Assembly (NCBI GenBank): GCA_030068145.1
Contig: JAPJBO010000163.1
Span: forward strand, 1-64,000
Direction: 5' to 3'
Origin: Diplonema papillatum
Taxonomy: Eukaryota > Euglenozoa > Diplonemea > Diplonemida > Diplonemidae
DNA length: 64,000 nt
Positions 61,444 to 64,000 of the stretch are shown in pieces. How positions within the stretch are numbered: the first letter of the stretch is position 1; every line of letters begins with the position of its first letter. The notes below the pieces were generated by a model. The model was not told where the DNA came from, made no database searches, and saw nothing but the letters and a program-made list of their open reading frames with translations. The position numbers were made by a program, and so were the translations under genes.

Positions 61444-63194
61444 GAAAGTCAGGTTATCGGATGACGTCGTCACCTGCCATTGCGTCGTCAAGGTCGAGCA
61501 TTTGTGGAGCTAGCGGGGTTTGGCTTTCTTGCGATTCCAGAGACTGAGTCGGCGAGTACGAGGGCGGGCACGTGTGTCCGTTTTCCACTTTCGAGGGCAT
61601 TGGTGTGCCCGTGGTCCCCGGTCGTTTCTGAGAGCTGCTTGCCCTCGGTACCTTCTTCTTCCTTCGTTGCACCCCTGAGTCGGGGGTGGTCGCCTTCGTC
61701 TTCTTCCGCTTGCGGCCGGCGATCAGGCCTTCCTTCGGGGTGCCGAGCACCCTCTTCTTCAGCGCTGGTCGTTCGCTGGTTCCTGGCGTTGGTGGCGGCC
61801 TCTTGGTCGCCCGTCCGGTCGTCGCCGTCTCCTTTTTCGTTGCCGCGAGCGGCGCTCGCGCCGCTCGCTTTCCTACTGGCGTTTCCCGCTGTACACCCAC
61901 CTGGGTGGGTGAGGAGGGCCTCTTCTTCTTGTTGCGTCCGGGGGTTGACTCGACGTTCGGCTTGTTGGACTGGTGGTGGCCGCGGCTGCAACATGCCGCC
62001 GGTCGCCTCTGCGTCAGCGTAGGGAGCCTTTTGCACTCTTGGCAGGTCCCTCTGCCATGCGTGCGGCAGGCATGATGCCCGCTGCGGCAACACGCCGCCG
62101 CCGTCTTGCACTCGCCGCACTTCGTCGTGCTGTGCTCTGTGCACACCGCGATCGGCTGCCCATCGTTCGCGTGGTGATGGTGCCGGCAGCACATCTCTAC
62201 CGTGGGAACGTCCCTTCGGACGAGTGCTCTGCACGCCTCACACTTCCCTTTGTGATGGGTCGCGCACGTGACGAGTGCCTTCTCTATACCGACACCCGGC
62301 ATATGCACGGGGTCTGGGTGTAGTTGTGGTGGGGCAGGCAGGGCCCACCTCGCCGCTCTCCCGATCGTCCAGTCAGGGTACGTCGGGCACTGCGTCCCTA
62401 CATCGCTTCCTTTTACTTGTTCCTCAAGTATCGTCCCCGTGTGTGCCTCGCGAAAGCGTGGCCTGGGCCGTATACCCGATATCCCCGTGATGCCCATGAA
62501 CGACAGCGACGTCGTCGGGCACACCCTCTCTCCTCTCATGCAGCTTCCCAGCCCTTGCTGTGCCGCCAGCTTGTCCAACGCGCTCATCATGCAGCGCAGG
62601 ACGTTTCCCCGTTCTCTCACCCCCTTCGGCGCATTCCCGTGCAGCGGCATGCTGAGGCCCGAGAAGAGCTCAAAGTCGATCGCAAGCTCCAGCATTGACG
62701 CCTGCCCGTTCTCGGTCCATTGCATGTCCGACAGCCACGCTACCAACGCATAAAACGTCGGTAGTCCCCAGGTCTTGTTCCGCTCCCACGTCCATGCCGG
62801 GGCAATCCGCGCGAAGGGGTGGTCAAATTTCTCGGCAGGCATCGCATTCGCTCTCGACCAGGGGGTCGTGGGGTTCCTGGCCACCCAGCCACGTGCTTCG
62901 AGCCCAGCCCGTTCCGCAAGGATTTCAGCCATCATCTCCTGGAGCCGCCTCGAGAATTGGGCATTCTCGGGTACTACCACACCGTGTTCCAGCGTGCATC
63001 TGGGCCAGTCGGCCCGGTTGGCTGCCATCAGCTCGGCATGTGCCTCTCGTCGCCGTACGTGCGAGTACGCTCCGCAGTCCCAGAATACGTGTTTCTCGTC
63101 CTCGGTGTCGCCGCTTCCACAGTGCTTGCAGCTGGGCGCCTGCGGCTCAGCTCCGGCCTGCCTCATCCGCGACGTGTACTCAGCCGTGTTCACG
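61444..63194 (-). mobile_element. 5'-truncated LINE fragment with Cys/His modules and 60-bp TSDs
   Basis: The 1.75-kb insertion holds only the C-terminal end of a LINE ORF2 and is bounded by 60-bp direct repeats. On the minus strand it ends about 10 bases after the stop codon with no poly(A). A long duplication, 5' truncation and an abrupt 3' end suggest target-primed insertion with an unusually wide staggered break. Confidence 0.75.
61454..63194 (-). pseudogene. LINE ORF2 C-terminus with repeated Cys/His modules
   Basis: The open frame continues into the flank to an ATG at 63244, but those first residues come from target DNA. The insert begins VNTAEYTSRM, then a knuckle CKHCGSGDTEDEKHVFWDC like those after LINE RT/RNase H domains. 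LELAIDFELFSGLSMP is shared with the fragments at 35858 and 48671. Residues about 335-435 hold at least three related modules: CATHHKGKCEACR...CC, CTEHSTTKCGECK...CCRSGHH and CRTHGRGTCQECK...CCSRGHH, probable zinc-binding units. The last 150 residues are Lys/Arg/Pro/Thr-rich and end AGDDVIR. No stop interrupts the fragment, so it is recent, but it lacks the RT. Confidence 0.72.
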
Positions 63195-63254
63195 TTTGTT
63201 AAGCATTGAGTTCTTTTAAGTACACGAACCACATGGATTAGCATGCACTGCCTT
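63195..63254. repeat. 60-bp direct repeat flanking a LINE fragment, right copy
   Basis: See the copy at 61384-61443. A diverged relative of its first half (GCATTGAGTTCTTTAAAGT) is at about 38687. Confidence 0.9.
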
Positions 63255-63636
63255 TGCTAAGCAGCGGCTGCCAAAACTTGCCGTGACACCTATGATCGAA
63301 ATAGTGAAGTTCGAAGGGCGGGCGGCAGTGTTGGCAATAAGAATCAGACCAAATGGTTAATGCTAAGCTAATGTCTAGAGGGGCTGGGGCGTCACGTTCA
63401 CAGCGCGTGCGTTACCGAGTCCAGGTACAACGGTTACACGAAGACAGCTGCTTTCATTCGGCGCACGGACGATGGCCGTGAAGACTGCCCCCCGCGGGAA
63501 TTTTTCGCTGCACCATACCGTGCGCTGGGGGCGGCACCGACGAACAGCCGAAGCCCACACGCTGACACCGACACAGCCACGAACAGCACTGAGAAAAGAA
63601 AGAGAAGAGGAAAAAAAGAAGGTGTAATTCCCCGGG
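63255..63636. other. No gene recognised
   Basis: Only short open frames, none convincing. Confidence 0.4.
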
Positions 63637-63799
63637 AACAAAAATGGGGGATCATCATGGGGCTTCATCAGTTTCCAAATTTCACTAAGTACGTCAGCCC
63701 CCCATGTTTTTAGTACGAAACGTGTTAATTAAGAAACACTTTGGCCAAAAAAGTAGCTAAGAAACATTTACACGTTTCGTATTAAACCCGCATACGGTA
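63637..63799. repeat. Compact foldback repeat TAGTACGAAACGTGT
   Basis: Arms TAGTACGAAACGTGTTAAT and ACACGTTTCGTATTAA flank ~45 bp containing CACTTTGGCCAAAAAAG. Flank and arms match 37594-37916. Confidence 0.75.
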
Positions 63800-63849
63800 A
63801 GGGAAATTCACCAAAAAAGAATAGGCGTGTGCTTCGTGCCGGGGGAGGA

Positions 63850-64000
63850 TTATCCCCGACCGACACGGAAGACGGACTCAACAGGCAAAACCTGGCACGC
63901 CAGGACATCAATACAAGAAACACGCAAAGCGAAGGCAAACCCTCCCCGACCGACACGGAAGACCGACTCAACAGGCAAAACCTGGCGCCAGGACATCAAT
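63850..64000 (+). repeat. ~92-bp tandem duplication running off the window
   Basis: CCCGACCGACACGGAAGAC, ACTCAACAGGCAAAACCTGG and CCAGGACATCAAT occur twice (from about 63855 and 63946). Confidence 0.85.

Noticed and set aside
63195..63244. ATG at 63244 as start of the LINE C-terminal protein
   Set aside because: The first ~15 codons come from the flanking 60-bp target repeat.
1..64000. Naming the organism
   Set aside because: Only two host genes are visible and both are conserved across many eukaryotes; transposons are not reliable for taxonomy.

Overview
This is nuclear DNA from a eukaryote whose chromosome is saturated with transposable elements. Spliceosomal introns (some only 36-66 nt), a Pol III tRNA gene, poly(A) tails and hAT, Mutator-like and non-LTR elements rule out a prokaryote, phage or organelle. 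Only two host protein genes can be recognised with confidence. They are the 5' exons of a USP14/UBP6-type proteasomal deubiquitinase (39.0-43.8 kb, minus) and an FG-GAP repeat single-pass membrane protein that resembles plant and algal family members (54.5-57.4 kb, minus). These proteins and the tiny introns suggest an alga or other protist with a repeat-inflated genome, but the species cannot be named from the sequence.

Layout. 0-9.2 kb: a plus-strand APE-type LINE with two overlapping frames. Its ORF1 carries a ubiquitin-like domain and its ORF2 has endonuclease, reverse transcriptase (RT), RNase H and zinc knuckle. ORF1 is fused in frame upstream to an unrecognised beta-rich coding segment. 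9.3-22.1 kb: a mosaic of DNA transposons. It has a tRNA-Asn gene, a broken hAT transposase gene that received two later insertions (a Mutator-type element with terminal arrays of ~30-bp repeats and a hAT MITE with a perfect 8-bp target-site duplication), two unassigned long minus-strand genes, and a 1.48-kb array-ended element with a perfect 9-bp target-site duplication. 22.5-35.9 kb: a head-to-tail train of minus-strand LINEs. Successive 5' ends sit against the poly(A) of the next element. The train holds a restriction-like-endonuclease (RLE) LINE with 2A-like motifs and an internal inversion, its truncated copy, and two related APE/RNase H LINEs. 35.9-46.3 kb: LINE 3'-end fragments, then USP14 intron 1, which is almost entirely one 4.17-kb hAT element holding nested debris, then a Mutator-like element between inverted arrays with a truncated transposase gene. 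46.3-64 kb: duplicated coding-like blocks, a second LINE fragment, tandem repeats, the FG-GAP gene, a 622-bp foldback element, and a LINE 3' fragment with 60-bp flanking direct repeats and repeated Cys/His modules.

The most notable theme is a set of DNA transposons whose termini are inverted arrays of tandem ~29-30-bp units. Each family has its own unit, but several share a GCCATT/GCCCATT core, unit length and an AATT-containing outer tip. One family encloses a Mutator-like transposase and another has a 9-bp target-site duplication, so the arrays are best read as expanded Mutator-type terminal inverted repeats. The second theme is unusual retroelement protein architecture: a ubiquitin-like fold in ORF1, a large proline-rich insert inside an RT palm, tandem 2A-like peptides, and C-terminal Cys/His modules.
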